Source of the DNA: Lachnospiraceae bacterium JLR.KK002
GTDB lineage: Bacteria > Bacillota > Clostridia > Lachnospirales > Lachnospiraceae
Reading direction: 5' to 3'
Assembly: GCA_036941025.1 (NCBI GenBank)
Contig: JAYMNP010000001.1
Location: 2,750,501 to 2,814,500 of the forward strand
Length of the DNA: 64,000 bases
Part shown: positions 34,848 through 42,581 of the stretch, piece after piece
Numbering within the stretch: position 1 is the first letter of the stretch
How the letters are laid out: each line of letters begins with the position of its first letter
Notes under the pieces: generated by a model
Database searches by the model: none
Seen by the model: the letters and a program-made list of their open reading frames with translations, nothing else
What the model was told of the DNA's origin: nothing
Program-made: the position numbers and the translations under genes

Positions 34848-34851
34848 AAAA

Positions 34852-35037
34852 AACAAAGTGGACAGGTCTGCAGGGGCTCCCTGAATCCCTCATTTCTGAG
34901 AGACCTGAACACTTTGACGCGCCGAGCATGGTCGCTTCAGCGACATTATTCCATTCATGCGAGTGCGCATAATCGTTTTCTCTTATAGGAAATACGTTCA
35001 CGCTTCAGCGTGACAAGGTATTTCCTATAAGAGAACA
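34852..35037 (+). repeat. Three-hairpin dispersed repeat, full copy
   Basis: Hairpin I: AAAGTG...CACTTT extended by CAGGTCT/AGACCTG (34855-34915). Hairpin II: GACGCGCCGAG, stem CATG/CATG, mini-hairpin GTCGC-TTCA-GCGAC, 11-nt bulge, then CGAGTGCGCATAAT (34916-34973). Hairpin III: perfect 18-bp arms TTCTCTTATAGGAAATAC / GTATTTCCTATAAGAGAA (34978-34995 and 35018-35035) around TCACGC-TTCA-GCGTGA. Related copies are at 41327-41414 (minus, hairpin II deleted) and 62175-62272 (hairpins I and II). No coding capacity. It fills most of 34777-35069. Confidence 0.75.
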
Positions 35038-35065
35038 AAAACCCATCACATCTGTGATGGGTTTT
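35036..35065 (-). terminator. Terminator of tRNA-Gln
   Basis: On the minus strand AAACCCATCACA and TGTGATGGGTTT form a perfect stem ending in TTTTTG, five bases past the tRNA 3' end. It abuts hairpin III of the repeat element. Confidence 0.85.
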
Positions 35066-35069
35066 CAGA

Positions 35070-35141
35070 CTGGCCCACAAGGATTCGAACCTTGAAATGA
35101 CGGAGTCAGAGTCCGTTGCCTTACCGTTTGGCGATGGGCCA
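35070..35141 (-). tRNA. tRNA-Gln (anticodon CTG)
   Basis: 72 nt on the minus strand. Acceptor TGGCCCA pairs with TGGGCCA; the anticodon arm is ACGGA-CTCTGAC-TCCGT giving CTG, and the T-arm loop is GGTTCGAATCC. The 3' CCA is not encoded (discriminator G followed by TCT). The CTG isoacceptor implies a separate TTG tRNA elsewhere. Confidence 0.95.
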
Positions 35142-35197
35142 TTGTTTTTCAACAAAATGTATTATATACGAGTTCCGAAAGAATTGCAAGCACTTTT

Positions 35198-35842
35198 TTA
35201 AAAAATTTTTATTTTTCCGTCAATTAGTGCAAATTCCGCGGAATCCCCCGTCCGGACGGAAGACTTCCCGCTGGTTCCTTCTGTAATTTCCTGCTGCAGA
35301 AATTCCAGTTTTTCCAGAGGCACCATAACTTCCGTTGTCACTTTATCCGTATAACGGGTATCCATGGCAGTAATCTGATTCTGTGCCAGAATATACTGAA
35401 TTTTCCCAATATCACTATAATCACTGTCAATAACAAGGGGTCTTCCCGTCATTTTTTCAATCACAATGCTGTTGCGCAGCCCTTCCTGCACTGCTTTCTG
35501 GTAAGCCCGCACCAGTCCCCCGGTTCCCAGCAGCGTTCCGCCGAAATATCTGGTTACCACCACTGCCGCATTGTGGATATCTTCTTTCAGAAGCACATCC
35601 AGCATGGGGCGTCCCGCAGTCCCGCCCGGCTCTCCGTCATCGCTGCACCGCTGCAGATTCTGACTGCTTCCGGCCACAAAAGCATAACAGTTGTGACGGG
35701 CGTCCCAGTACTGTTTTTTCATTTTCCCGATAAACGCCAGAGCCTCCTCCTCGGTACCAACTGGTTCCAGATTTGCAATGAAGCGGGATTTCTTCTCCAC
35801 AATTTCTCCCGTTCCGCCCTGATATAATATTTTTACAGACAT
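35198..35842 (-). CDS. YigZ/IMPACT (UPF0029) family protein
   Basis: 214 aa. The N-terminal UPF0029 domain has KKSRFIANLEPVGTEEEALA, YWDARHNCYAF, CSDDGEPGGTAGRPMLDVLL and VVVTRYFGGTLLGTGGLVRA, all strongly conserved in YigZ. The C-terminal DUF1949 domain (SDYSDIGKIQYILAQNQITA) follows. The family is related to yeast YIH1/IMPACT and is proposed to bind translation components; bacterial function is not settled. AAGGTGG precedes the start. Confidence 0.93.
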   Translation of the reverse strand: MSVKILYQGGTGEIVEKKSRFIANLEPVGTEEEALAFIGKMKKQYWDARHNCYAFVAGSSQNLQRCSDDGEPGGTAGRPMLDVLLKEDIHNAAVVVTRYFGGTLLGTGGLVRAYQKAVQEGLRNSIVIEKMTGRPLVIDSDYSDIGKIQYILAQNQITAMDTRYTDKVTTEVMVPLEKLEFLQQEITEGTSGKSSVRTGDSAEFALIDGKIKIF

Positions 35843-35856
35843 AATCCACCTTTTGA

Positions 35857-35906
35857 GGAAACCGGGAACACCGTCCTGGGCAGCCGGTTCCCGGTTCTCT
35901 TTTTAT
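35857..35906 (+). terminator. Strong hairpin in the yigZ-ADH gap, possibly bidirectional
   Basis: AACCGGGAAC and GTTCCCGGTT form a perfect 10-bp stem around a 17-base loop, followed on the + strand by CTCTTTTTATT. There is no + strand gene upstream; on the minus strand it would act after the alcohol dehydrogenase gene, with a weaker TTTCCTC tail. Confidence 0.5.
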
Positions 35907-35977
35907 TCCCGCATACGACGGCCATACGACCGCAGCAGGCGGGTCTTCATTTACAAAAAGATACTTTCGGAACAGAA

Positions 35978-37159
35978 TTAAAAATCAACTTCTGTCCCAT
36001 AATATGTACAGGTAAACAGTTTTTCCATGGTGGCCGGGTCAATTTCCCTTGGATTGGAGCCCGTACATGCATCGCCTACTGCCCGCTCTGCAATACCGGA
36101 AACTTTTTCTTTAAACTCGTCCTCGTTGATACCGAATTCTTTCAGGGTCTTCGGTATATTGAGTCGTACATTGAAGTCGTCGATTTTTGCACAGAGGCTG
36201 TTAATCAGAGCTTTCTCTGAGGTTCCGTCCAGTCCCATTCTGCGTGCAATCTCAGCGTAACGGCCTGCCGCAACAGGATCTTTTGCATTGTATTTGATTA
36301 CATAAGGCAGATAAATGGCATTTGCACATCCATGGGGAATATGTCCTGTAGAGAATGCGGCGCCTGTCTTATGAGCCATGGAATGTACAATTCCCAGAAG
36401 GGCATTGGAAAATGCCATGCCGGCCAGGCACTGAGCATAATGCATCTGCTCTCTTGCAGCCATATTGCAGTTATAGGAAGCCGGAAGATAATCCAGAACC
36501 ATCTCAATTGCCTGCAGTGCAAGAGGATCTGTAAAGGAACAGTTCAGTGTGGACACATAAGCCTCAATAGCATGGGTCAGGGCGTCCATACCGGTGTAAG
36601 CCACCTGCTTCGGCGGAAGTCCTGCCACTAAATCCGGGTCCACAATTGCCACATCCGGTGTGATATTGAAATCAGCCAGCGGATATTTTACGCCTGTCTG
36701 ATAATTGGTAATTACAGAAAAAGCCGTAACCTCCGTTGCAGTTCCGGAAGTTGTGGGAATTGCACAGAATTTTGCTTTCTGTCTCAGTTCCGGGAAATTA
36801 AAGGGAATGCATAAATCTTCAAATGTGGTGTCCGGATATTCATAAAACGCCCACATTGCCTTGGCAGCATCAATGGGAGAGCCGCCGCCCATGGAAACAA
36901 TCCAGTCCGGCTCAAATTTGCGCATTGCCTCCGCACCCTTCATTACTGTCTCCACAGAGGGGTCGGGCTCCACGCCTTCAAAAAGCTCCACTTCCATGCC
37001 GGCCTCTTTCAGATAGCCAACTGCCTTATCCAGAAATCCCTGGCGTTTCATGGAACCGCCGCCCACTACAAGGATTGCTTTTTTTCCTTTCAGGTTCTTA
37101 AGCTCCTCCAGACACCCCGGTCCGTGATAGACATCCCTTGGTAACGTAAATCTTGCCAT
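35978..37159 (-). CDS. Iron-containing alcohol dehydrogenase
   Basis: 393 aa, group III metal-dependent ADH. NAD(P)-binding GGGSMKRQGFLDKAVGYL and VSMGGGSPIDAAKAMWAFY, the metal site in GIVHSMAHKTGAAFSTGHIP with its His residues, followed by HGCANAIYLPYV. Such enzymes reduce acetaldehyde or butyraldehyde, or oxidise 1,2-diols, in fermentation; substrate cannot be read from the sequence. AAGGAG precedes the ATG. Single gene. Confidence 0.93.
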   Translation of the reverse strand: MARFTLPRDVYHGPGCLEELKNLKGKKAILVVGGGSMKRQGFLDKAVGYLKEAGMEVELFEGVEPDPSVETVMKGAEAMRKFEPDWIVSMGGGSPIDAAKAMWAFYEYPDTTFEDLCIPFNFPELRQKAKFCAIPTTSGTATEVTAFSVITNYQTGVKYPLADFNITPDVAIVDPDLVAGLPPKQVAYTGMDALTHAIEAYVSTLNCSFTDPLALQAIEMVLDYLPASYNCNMAAREQMHYAQCLAGMAFSNALLGIVHSMAHKTGAAFSTGHIPHGCANAIYLPYVIKYNAKDPVAAGRYAEIARRMGLDGTSEKALINSLCAKIDDFNVRLNIPKTLKEFGINEDEFKEKVSGIAERAVGDACTGSNPREIDPATMEKLFTCTYYGTEVDF

Positions 37160-37251
37160 AGTATTCTTCTCCTTTTCTTATTTTTATGCAGCGGCCCGGC
37201 CATACATAAACCGAGCCGTTATGCCTTATTTACATTTTACGATATTTTTGC

Positions 37252-37280
37252 TTTATTTACCAGTCCTTTTTTGTTATAAT
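37252..37280 (+). promoter_or_regulatory. Likely promoter of the PBP1A gene
   Basis: TTTATT (37252-37257), 17-bp spacer, TATAAT (37275-37280) preceded by TGT, an extended -10. The family E palindrome lies between this promoter and the start codon. Confidence 0.5.
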
Positions 37281-37300
37281 ACTGTGATAAATTAAGAACC

Positions 37301-37336
37301 AGTTACTGTTCACACCCTACGGGTGTTCCGGTAACT
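37301..37336. repeat. Short palindrome, family E copy 2
   Basis: AGTTAC...GTAACT outer stem and ACACCC/GGGTGT inner stem, with TGTT and TCCG between. The core GTTACTGTTCACACCCTACG differs from the copy at 8319-8350 by single bases. It would be part of the PBP1A mRNA leader. Confidence 0.7.
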
Positions 37337-37388
37337 GCAAATGTCCCATACGGTATCATAACTGACCTGATTTAAGGAGGCTTACTAT

Positions 37389-40115
37389 ATGAATTATGGA
37401 AAGAAAGGCGTATCCCGGAAGGAAAAACAGATTACTTCCACTGCAACACTGGTACGCAAAAAATTTTCAGTCATTTTCTTTAAAACACTGCTTATCTGCT
37501 TTCTGGCCGCAGTTGTCATCGGCGGCTGCGCAGGTATCGGCATCTTCAAAGGCATTATTGATTCGGCACCCGATATTTCAGACATTGACCCCACCCCCAC
37601 AGGCTATCTGTCCGTGGTACTGGACAATCAGGGGAAGCAGACGGCCAAACTGGTAGCATCCGGCTCCAACCGGGTCTACGTCACTCTGGATGAAATTCCG
37701 AAAGACGTGCAACATGCTTTTGTGGCCATTGAGGACGAACGGTTCTATGAGCACAACGGCATTGATTTAAAAGGGATTATCCGGGCAGGCTTTAAAGGCA
37801 TCAGCAACGGATTCCACTTCAGCCAGGGGGCCAGCACCATTACCCAGCAGCTCCTGAAAAACAATGTATTTGAAGGCTGGACCAACCAGTCCGGCATTGA
37901 AAAGGTCAAACGTAAAATCCAGGAGCAGTACCTTGCCGTAGAGCTGAGCAAAATCAAATCCAAAGACTGGGTACTGGAAAATTATCTGAATACCATCAAC
38001 CTTGGGCAGAATACTCTGGGCGTCCAGTCCGCCTCCCGCCGCTATTTTGGAAAAGACGTTTCCGAGCTGACCCTTTCCGAGGGAGCGGTCATCGCAGGGA
38101 TTACCAAGAATCCTTCCGCCTACAATCCCGTCAGCCATCCGGAAGAAAATAAGAAGCGCCAGAAACAGGTGCTGAAAAATATGCGGGATCAGAACTATAT
38201 TTCAGATGAGCAGTACGAAGAAGCCCTGAAAGACGACGTTTATTCCCGGATTCAGCAGGTAAATATTGAATATGCAGAAGAAAATCCCAATTCTTATTTC
38301 GTGGACGCGGTGATTGACCAGGTGGTACAGGACCTGGTGGAAAAGAAAGGCTACACGGATACTCAGGCATACAAGGCCATTTACAACAGCGGCCTTACCA
38401 TTGAATCCACCCAGGACATGGCCATTCAGCAGGTCTGCGACGAGGAAGTCAATAATCCGGATAATTACTCCACCGCCGCAAAATATTCCTTTTCCTACCG
38501 GCTTACCGTGGAAAAAAAAGACGGTACCATGAAGAATTACAGCGACCAGACCATGATTTCCTATTACAGCGCCGCCTCCCCGGACTATTCTCTGAATTTC
38601 TCCAGCCAGGAAGAAGCTCAGGCCGCCATCGACGCCTACAAAGCCGAAATTATGGAAAGCGGGGACACCATTCCGGAAGGAGGGGAATCTGTGGTATTCA
38701 CTCTGCAGCCCCAGGCGGCTGTTACCATCATAGACCAGTATACCGGGGATGTGAAAGCCATCGTGGGCGGCCGGGGAGACAAGACCGGAAGCCGGACCCT
38801 GAACCGGGCCACCGATACCTCCAGACAGCCCGGCTCCACCTTTAAGGTACTGGCAGCCTACGCACCGGCTCTTGACACTGCCGGCATGACCCTTGCCACC
38901 GTGCAGGATGACGCACCTTTTTCCTATTCCAACGGAACTTCCCTGCGCAACTATGACGACAGTTACCGGGGATTCACCACCATCCGTTACGCCATCACCA
39001 AATCCATCAACGTGGTGACAGTAAAAACACTGGCAGATATCTCCCCCCAGACCGGTTATGATTATCTGAAAAATTTTGGCTTCACCACCCTGAAGGAGGA
39101 AGACATTGTGGAATCCCTGGCTCTGGGCGGCATTACTCAGGGTGTGACCAATCTGGAACTGACCGGCGCCTACGCCACCATTGCCGATGGAGGCACTTAT
39201 ATTAAACCCAGATTTTATAACAGGATTCTGGACCACAACGGCAACGTGCTGATTGACAACAGCCCGGAAACCCATACCGTATTAAAGGAAAGTACCGCTT
39301 ATCTGCTGACTTCCGCCATGGAGGATGTGGTCAATGTGGGAACAGGAGGGGCCGTCAACTTCGGCAACATGCCCATTGCAGGAAAAACAGGAACCACCAC
39401 AAAGAACCGGGACGTGCTGTTTGCAGGCTTTACTCCCTATTATACCTGTACGGTATGGTGCGGCTATGATGACAACAGCCCCCAGGAGGGCGCCCTTACA
39501 GCCAATCCCAAAACACTCTGGAAAAATATTATGGGCCGCCTTCATGAAAATCTGGAGTATAAGGAATTTACCCGGCCGGAAGGCATCGTGACAGCCGACG
39601 TCTGCAAAAAATCCGGGAAACTGGCGGTAGAAGGCCTGTGTGACATGGACCCGCGGGGCAGCATGGTGGAAACAGAACTTTTTGCCGCAGGAACCGTTCC
39701 CAACGAGTACTGCGACCATCATGTAAGCGCCACCATCTGTACGGCCTCCGGTATGCTTGCAAATGAATTCTGTCCGGAAGAAAACCGGCAGAGCGGTATC
39801 TATATCGTTGGAGGTTCCCCGGATACGGACGACGGCCCTTACCTGCTGTCCGATTCCCTGAGTCAGGAAAATTACTGTACCATCCACACAGCAGCCTCTG
39901 TAATTCCTGAAATTCCGGAAATCAATCTTCCTTCTGACAATAACAAAAAGCCGGACAAAAACGACAAAAACGACAAAAACGACAACGACAGGGACGACAG
40001 CGAGCAGGACAGGAATGACCAGGAGCTGGAAGAACCAGAGGAACCGGAACCTCCGGAGAATGACACGGAAGAACCGGAGCCTCCGGAAAATGACACCGGG
40101 GAAAACACCCCCTGA
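37389..40115 (+). CDS. Class A penicillin-binding protein (PBP1A-type)
   Basis: 908 aa. Cytoplasmic tail, one TM (about 32-58, TLLICFLAAVVIGGCAGIG), GT51 transglycosylase domain with EDERFYEHNGIDLKGIIRAG and GASTITQQLLKN, then the transpeptidase with SxxK in RQPGSTFKVLAAY, SxN in TKSINVVT and KTG in AGKTGTTTKNRD. A Cys-containing C-terminal region and an acidic, low-complexity tail built from KNDKND and EPEPPENDT repeats end the protein. AAGGAGG precedes the ATG. Confidence 0.97.
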   Translation: MNYGKKGVSRKEKQITSTATLVRKKFSVIFFKTLLICFLAAVVIGGCAGIGIFKGIIDSAPDISDIDPTPTGYLSVVLDNQGKQTAKLVASGSNRVYVTLDEIPKDVQHAFVAIEDERFYEHNGIDLKGIIRAGFKGISNGFHFSQGASTITQQLLKNNVFEGWTNQSGIEKVKRKIQEQYLAVELSKIKSKDWVLENYLNTINLGQNTLGVQSASRRYFGKDVSELTLSEGAVIAGITKNPSAYNPVSHPEENKKRQKQVLKNMRDQNYISDEQYEEALKDDVYSRIQQVNIEYAEENPNSYFVDAVIDQVVQDLVEKKGYTDTQAYKAIYNSGLTIESTQDMAIQQVCDEEVNNPDNYSTAAKYSFSYRLTVEKKDGTMKNYSDQTMISYYSAASPDYSLNFSSQEEAQAAIDAYKAEIMESGDTIPEGGESVVFTLQPQAAVTIIDQYTGDVKAIVGGRGDKTGSRTLNRATDTSRQPGSTFKVLAAYAPALDTAGMTLATVQDDAPFSYSNGTSLRNYDDSYRGFTTIRYAITKSINVVTVKTLADISPQTGYDYLKNFGFTTLKEEDIVESLALGGITQGVTNLELTGAYATIADGGTYIKPRFYNRILDHNGNVLIDNSPETHTVLKESTAYLLTSAMEDVVNVGTGGAVNFGNMPIAGKTGTTTKNRDVLFAGFTPYYTCTVWCGYDDNSPQEGALTANPKTLWKNIMGRLHENLEYKEFTRPEGIVTADVCKKSGKLAVEGLCDMDPRGSMVETELFAAGTVPNEYCDHHVSATICTASGMLANEFCPEENRQSGIYIVGGSPDTDDGPYLLSDSLSQENYCTIHTAASVIPEIPEINLPSDNNKKPDKNDKNDKNDNDRDDSEQDRNDQELEEPEEPEPPENDTEEPEPPENDTGENTP

Positions 40116-40323
40116 ACGTCCCTTAAGCCTCAGGCAGGAACTGCGCCTGCAGCGGACTGCCTGGCAGGCGGTCTGCGGCCTGTTTAAAGAGACCTGCGCC
40201 GAACTGTTGCAGATTTTGTGTCCTTTCCGGAAGAACAGATTGCGTATTGCGCCGCAGTTATGATATGATATGATAAATAAAAGAATACGTTCTATGATAA
40301 ATCACAGTGAGGAGGATATTAAA

Positions 40324-41250
40324 GTGAGATTAGTGACACGTTCCGATTTTGACGGCCTGGTATGCGGAGCACTGCTTTTAGAGGCAGGCATTATTGACAC
40401 CTGGAAATTTGCACATCCAAAGGATTTACAGGATGGTCTGGTGGAAATCAATGAGAACGACTGTCTGGCAAATGTACCTTTTGTGGAAGGCTGCGGACTG
40501 TGGTTCGACCATCATTCCAGCGAACATGAGCGGCTGGAGCTGGAAGGAAAATATAAAGGTGAGAGCAGGATTACCCCTTCCTGTGCCAGGATTATTTATG
40601 AGTATTACGGAGGCAGCGAACGTTTTCCCCAGTTCGGAGAAATGATGGAAGCGGTAGACAAGGTAGATTCCGGCAACCTGACCATAGAGGAAGTACTTCA
40701 TCCCTCCGGATGGATCCTGGTTGGCTTTCTGATGGACCCCAGAACCGGACTTGGAAGATGGCGCCAGTTTTCCATTTCCAACTACCAGTTGATGGAAAAG
40801 CTCATGGAAGCATGTCGCACCATGTCCACAACGGAGATTCTGGAACTTCCGGATGTGAAGGAACGAATTGAAGTATACTGGGAACAGACGGAAAAGTTTA
40901 AGGAAATGGTAGAAAAGTATACGCGGACAGAAGGAAATGTGATTATTTCTGATTTAAGAGGTGTGGAGCCCATCTATACGGGAAACCGCTTTATGATTTA
41001 CAGTATGTATCCGGAACAGAATATTTCCGCATGGATTGTCAGCGGCCGGGGCGGACAGGGCTGTTCTGCTGCTGTGGGCTACAGCATTCTGAACCGTACC
41101 TGTGAAGTAAATGTGGGCAGCCTGATGCTGAAATACCAGGGCGGCGGACACCGGAAAGTAGGCACATGCCAGTTTTCAGAAGAAACCATGCACACGGAAC
41201 TGCCGAAAATGCTGGAAGAACTCTGTAAAATGGCAAATCAGACAGCATAA
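40324..41250 (+). CDS. DHH-family phosphoesterase (exopolyphosphatase-like)
   Basis: 308 aa from a GTG start at 40324, chosen because GAGGAGG lies nine bases upstream; ATG codons earlier in frame have no such site. Motif I TRSDFDGLVCGALLLEAG and the DHH motif LWFDHHSSEHERLE, followed by VDKVDSGNLTIEE, are those of the DHH superfamily. The C-terminal DHHA1-like part includes GRGGQGCSAAVGYSILNRT and KYQGGGHRKVGTCQF. Likely substrates are short oligonucleotides, cyclic dinucleotide products or polyphosphate; not distinguishable here. Confidence 0.85.
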   Translation: MRLVTRSDFDGLVCGALLLEAGIIDTWKFAHPKDLQDGLVEINENDCLANVPFVEGCGLWFDHHSSEHERLELEGKYKGESRITPSCARIIYEYYGGSERFPQFGEMMEAVDKVDSGNLTIEEVLHPSGWILVGFLMDPRTGLGRWRQFSISNYQLMEKLMEACRTMSTTEILELPDVKERIEVYWEQTEKFKEMVEKYTRTEGNVIISDLRGVEPIYTGNRFMIYSMYPEQNISAWIVSGRGGQGCSAAVGYSILNRTCEVNVGSLMLKYQGGGHRKVGTCQFSEETMHTELPKMLEELCKMANQTA

Positions 41251-41280
41251 TCTGTCCGCTTATTATTTCCTGCCGGAAGA

Positions 41281-41330
41281 AGGCGCTGTAAAATCATCTG
41301 TCCGGATGATTTTACAGCGCCTCTTTTTAT
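41281..41330 (+). terminator. Terminator of the DHH gene
   Basis: Perfect 18-bp stem AGGCGCTGTAAAATCATC / GATGATTTTACAGCGCCT, loop TGTCCG, then CTTTTTATC. The T-run merges with the first arm of the adjacent dispersed repeat. Confidence 0.92.
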
Positions 41331-41414
41331 CTTACAGGAAAGACCTTGCCACGCTAAAGCGTGAAAGTGTCTTCCCATAAGATAAAAGTAATATGCGGAC
41401 CTGTCCGCTTTGTT
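41327..41414 (-). repeat. Three-hairpin dispersed repeat, deletion copy
   Basis: Read on the minus strand: ACAAAGCGGACAGGTCCGC, then ATATTACTTTT, then hairpin III with arms TTATCTTATGGGAAGAC / GTCTTTCCTGTAAGATAA around CACGC-TTTA-GCGTG and the block GGCAAGG. Order and sequence follow the full copy at 34852-35037, but most of hairpin I and all of hairpin II are missing, leaving a fused GCGGA/TCCGC stem. Confidence 0.7.
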
Positions 41415-41424
41415 GCCGCAGAAA

Positions 41425-42486
41425 TCAGATTTCTGCCTGCTCTGTCTGTGCAGGCTGTCTGGCGGCTACTTCCATATAATAAACAACTTTTTCATCGCTG
41501 ATACTCTGGTTAAACCGGTCTGCAAAGCACTCCAGTATATTCTGGGTTACCCCGGTCATCACCCTTGCTGTCCGGTTCTCGTGGGCCTCTCCCCAGACCT
41601 TCTCCGGGAACACACCTTCTACTCTTACACGGAACCGCTCCTGATTCACTGGCATAATCACAATTTTTACGTGGAATACCCAGGAAATCATCTCAAATCT
41701 GGTAAGAAGCAGCCAGATAATAAAGTGGAGATTTGTGCAAAAATACGGGTCCATCTCCTGGGGGCAGTTTTCAATCTCCAGCACCACCTGCTGATCCCGC
41801 TCCGGATGCAGAAAATGCTTATAGATATCACGTCTGACCTCTTCCAGATTCCCAGGGAATCCTCCCTCTTTTTCCAGCAGACGGAACAATACCTTCCGCT
41901 CGTATTCAACCAGCTTCCATTTTTCCTGCTCAGACAGTTCTGACTCAACATCCCGGACAAACACATTCAGCAGTGCATGAAGGAATTTGACCAGTTCTTT
42001 CTTCTCCCAGGGGCGTTCCTCTGCTACCCGTTTCAGCATGGCTGCCTGTACGGACGCTTTTTTCAGATTCTGCTCCAGATCACGCCGTTCCAGAGCGTCT
42101 GTCTCTTTCCTGTCGTATTTGATAAATCCGTCCATAATAGCTCCGTACAACTGGAGATAGTTGGTGGGCCGCTGGAAAATCCGGAATACCTTCCGCTCGT
42201 TTACCAGCAGCTTTACATGGGCCAGCTCCAGCCGCCAGGAATAAACGATACAGACGGTCCTGGGATAATTTCTGTTCAGATATTCGATGATTTTCGTTCC
42301 GTCATAAGTGGGCAGATCCAGTCCTGTGACCACTACCTTATATTTCTTTTTCTTCAGAAGAAATGCCGCTTCCAGGCCGCTGTCAGCCGTATCAATTTCC
42401 ATAGGGCAGTCTCTTCCTTCCATCGCCTCCAGAAATTCCTGGATAATATCTTTATTCTGATTGATAAATAACAGATTATTTTCCAT
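41425..42486 (-). CDS. Atypical receiver-domain protein next to amt
   Basis: 353 aa. Residues 1-120 resemble a response-regulator receiver (NNLLFINQNKDIIQEFLEAM, YKVVVTGLDLPTYDGTKIIE, VFRIFQRPTNYLQLYGAI), but the phospho-acceptor Asp position before x-x-L-P is Gly (GLDLP) and the acidic pair near the N-terminus is Asn/Gln. The C-terminal 200 residues (KKELVKFLHALLNVFVRDVE, DPYFCTNLHFIIWLLLTRFE) match no family I recognise; there is no evident ANTAR or DNA-binding motif. It begins 95 bp after the amt-PII gene on the same strand, so a nitrogen-related regulatory role is possible. GGAGG precedes the ATG. Confidence 0.7.
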   Translation of the reverse strand: MENNLLFINQNKDIIQEFLEAMEGRDCPMEIDTADSGLEAAFLLKKKKYKVVVTGLDLPTYDGTKIIEYLNRNYPRTVCIVYSWRLELAHVKLLVNERKVFRIFQRPTNYLQLYGAIMDGFIKYDRKETDALERRDLEQNLKKASVQAAMLKRVAEERPWEKKELVKFLHALLNVFVRDVESELSEQEKWKLVEYERKVLFRLLEKEGGFPGNLEEVRRDIYKHFLHPERDQQVVLEIENCPQEMDPYFCTNLHFIIWLLLTRFEMISWVFHVKIVIMPVNQERFRVRVEGVFPEKVWGEAHENRTARVMTGVTQNILECFADRFNQSISDEKVVYYMEVAARQPAQTEQAEI

Positions 42487-42581
42487 TTTCCTTCCTCCGC
42501 GCTTTACTTTTCATTATTGTCTTCATTATAAACGCTTTGGACGAAAAAATCCACTGGTTTCTGAAAGGTATCTGTTACATG

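Noticed and set aside
34777..35001. 75-residue N-terminal extension of the acyl-ACP thioesterase frame
   Set aside because: The extension is translated repeat-element DNA; AGGAGG sits directly before the internal ATG at 34776.
41425..42486. The amt-linked receiver protein as an ANTAR antiterminator
   Set aside because: No ANTAR coiled coil and three-helix bundle is visible; the C-terminus is longer and different.
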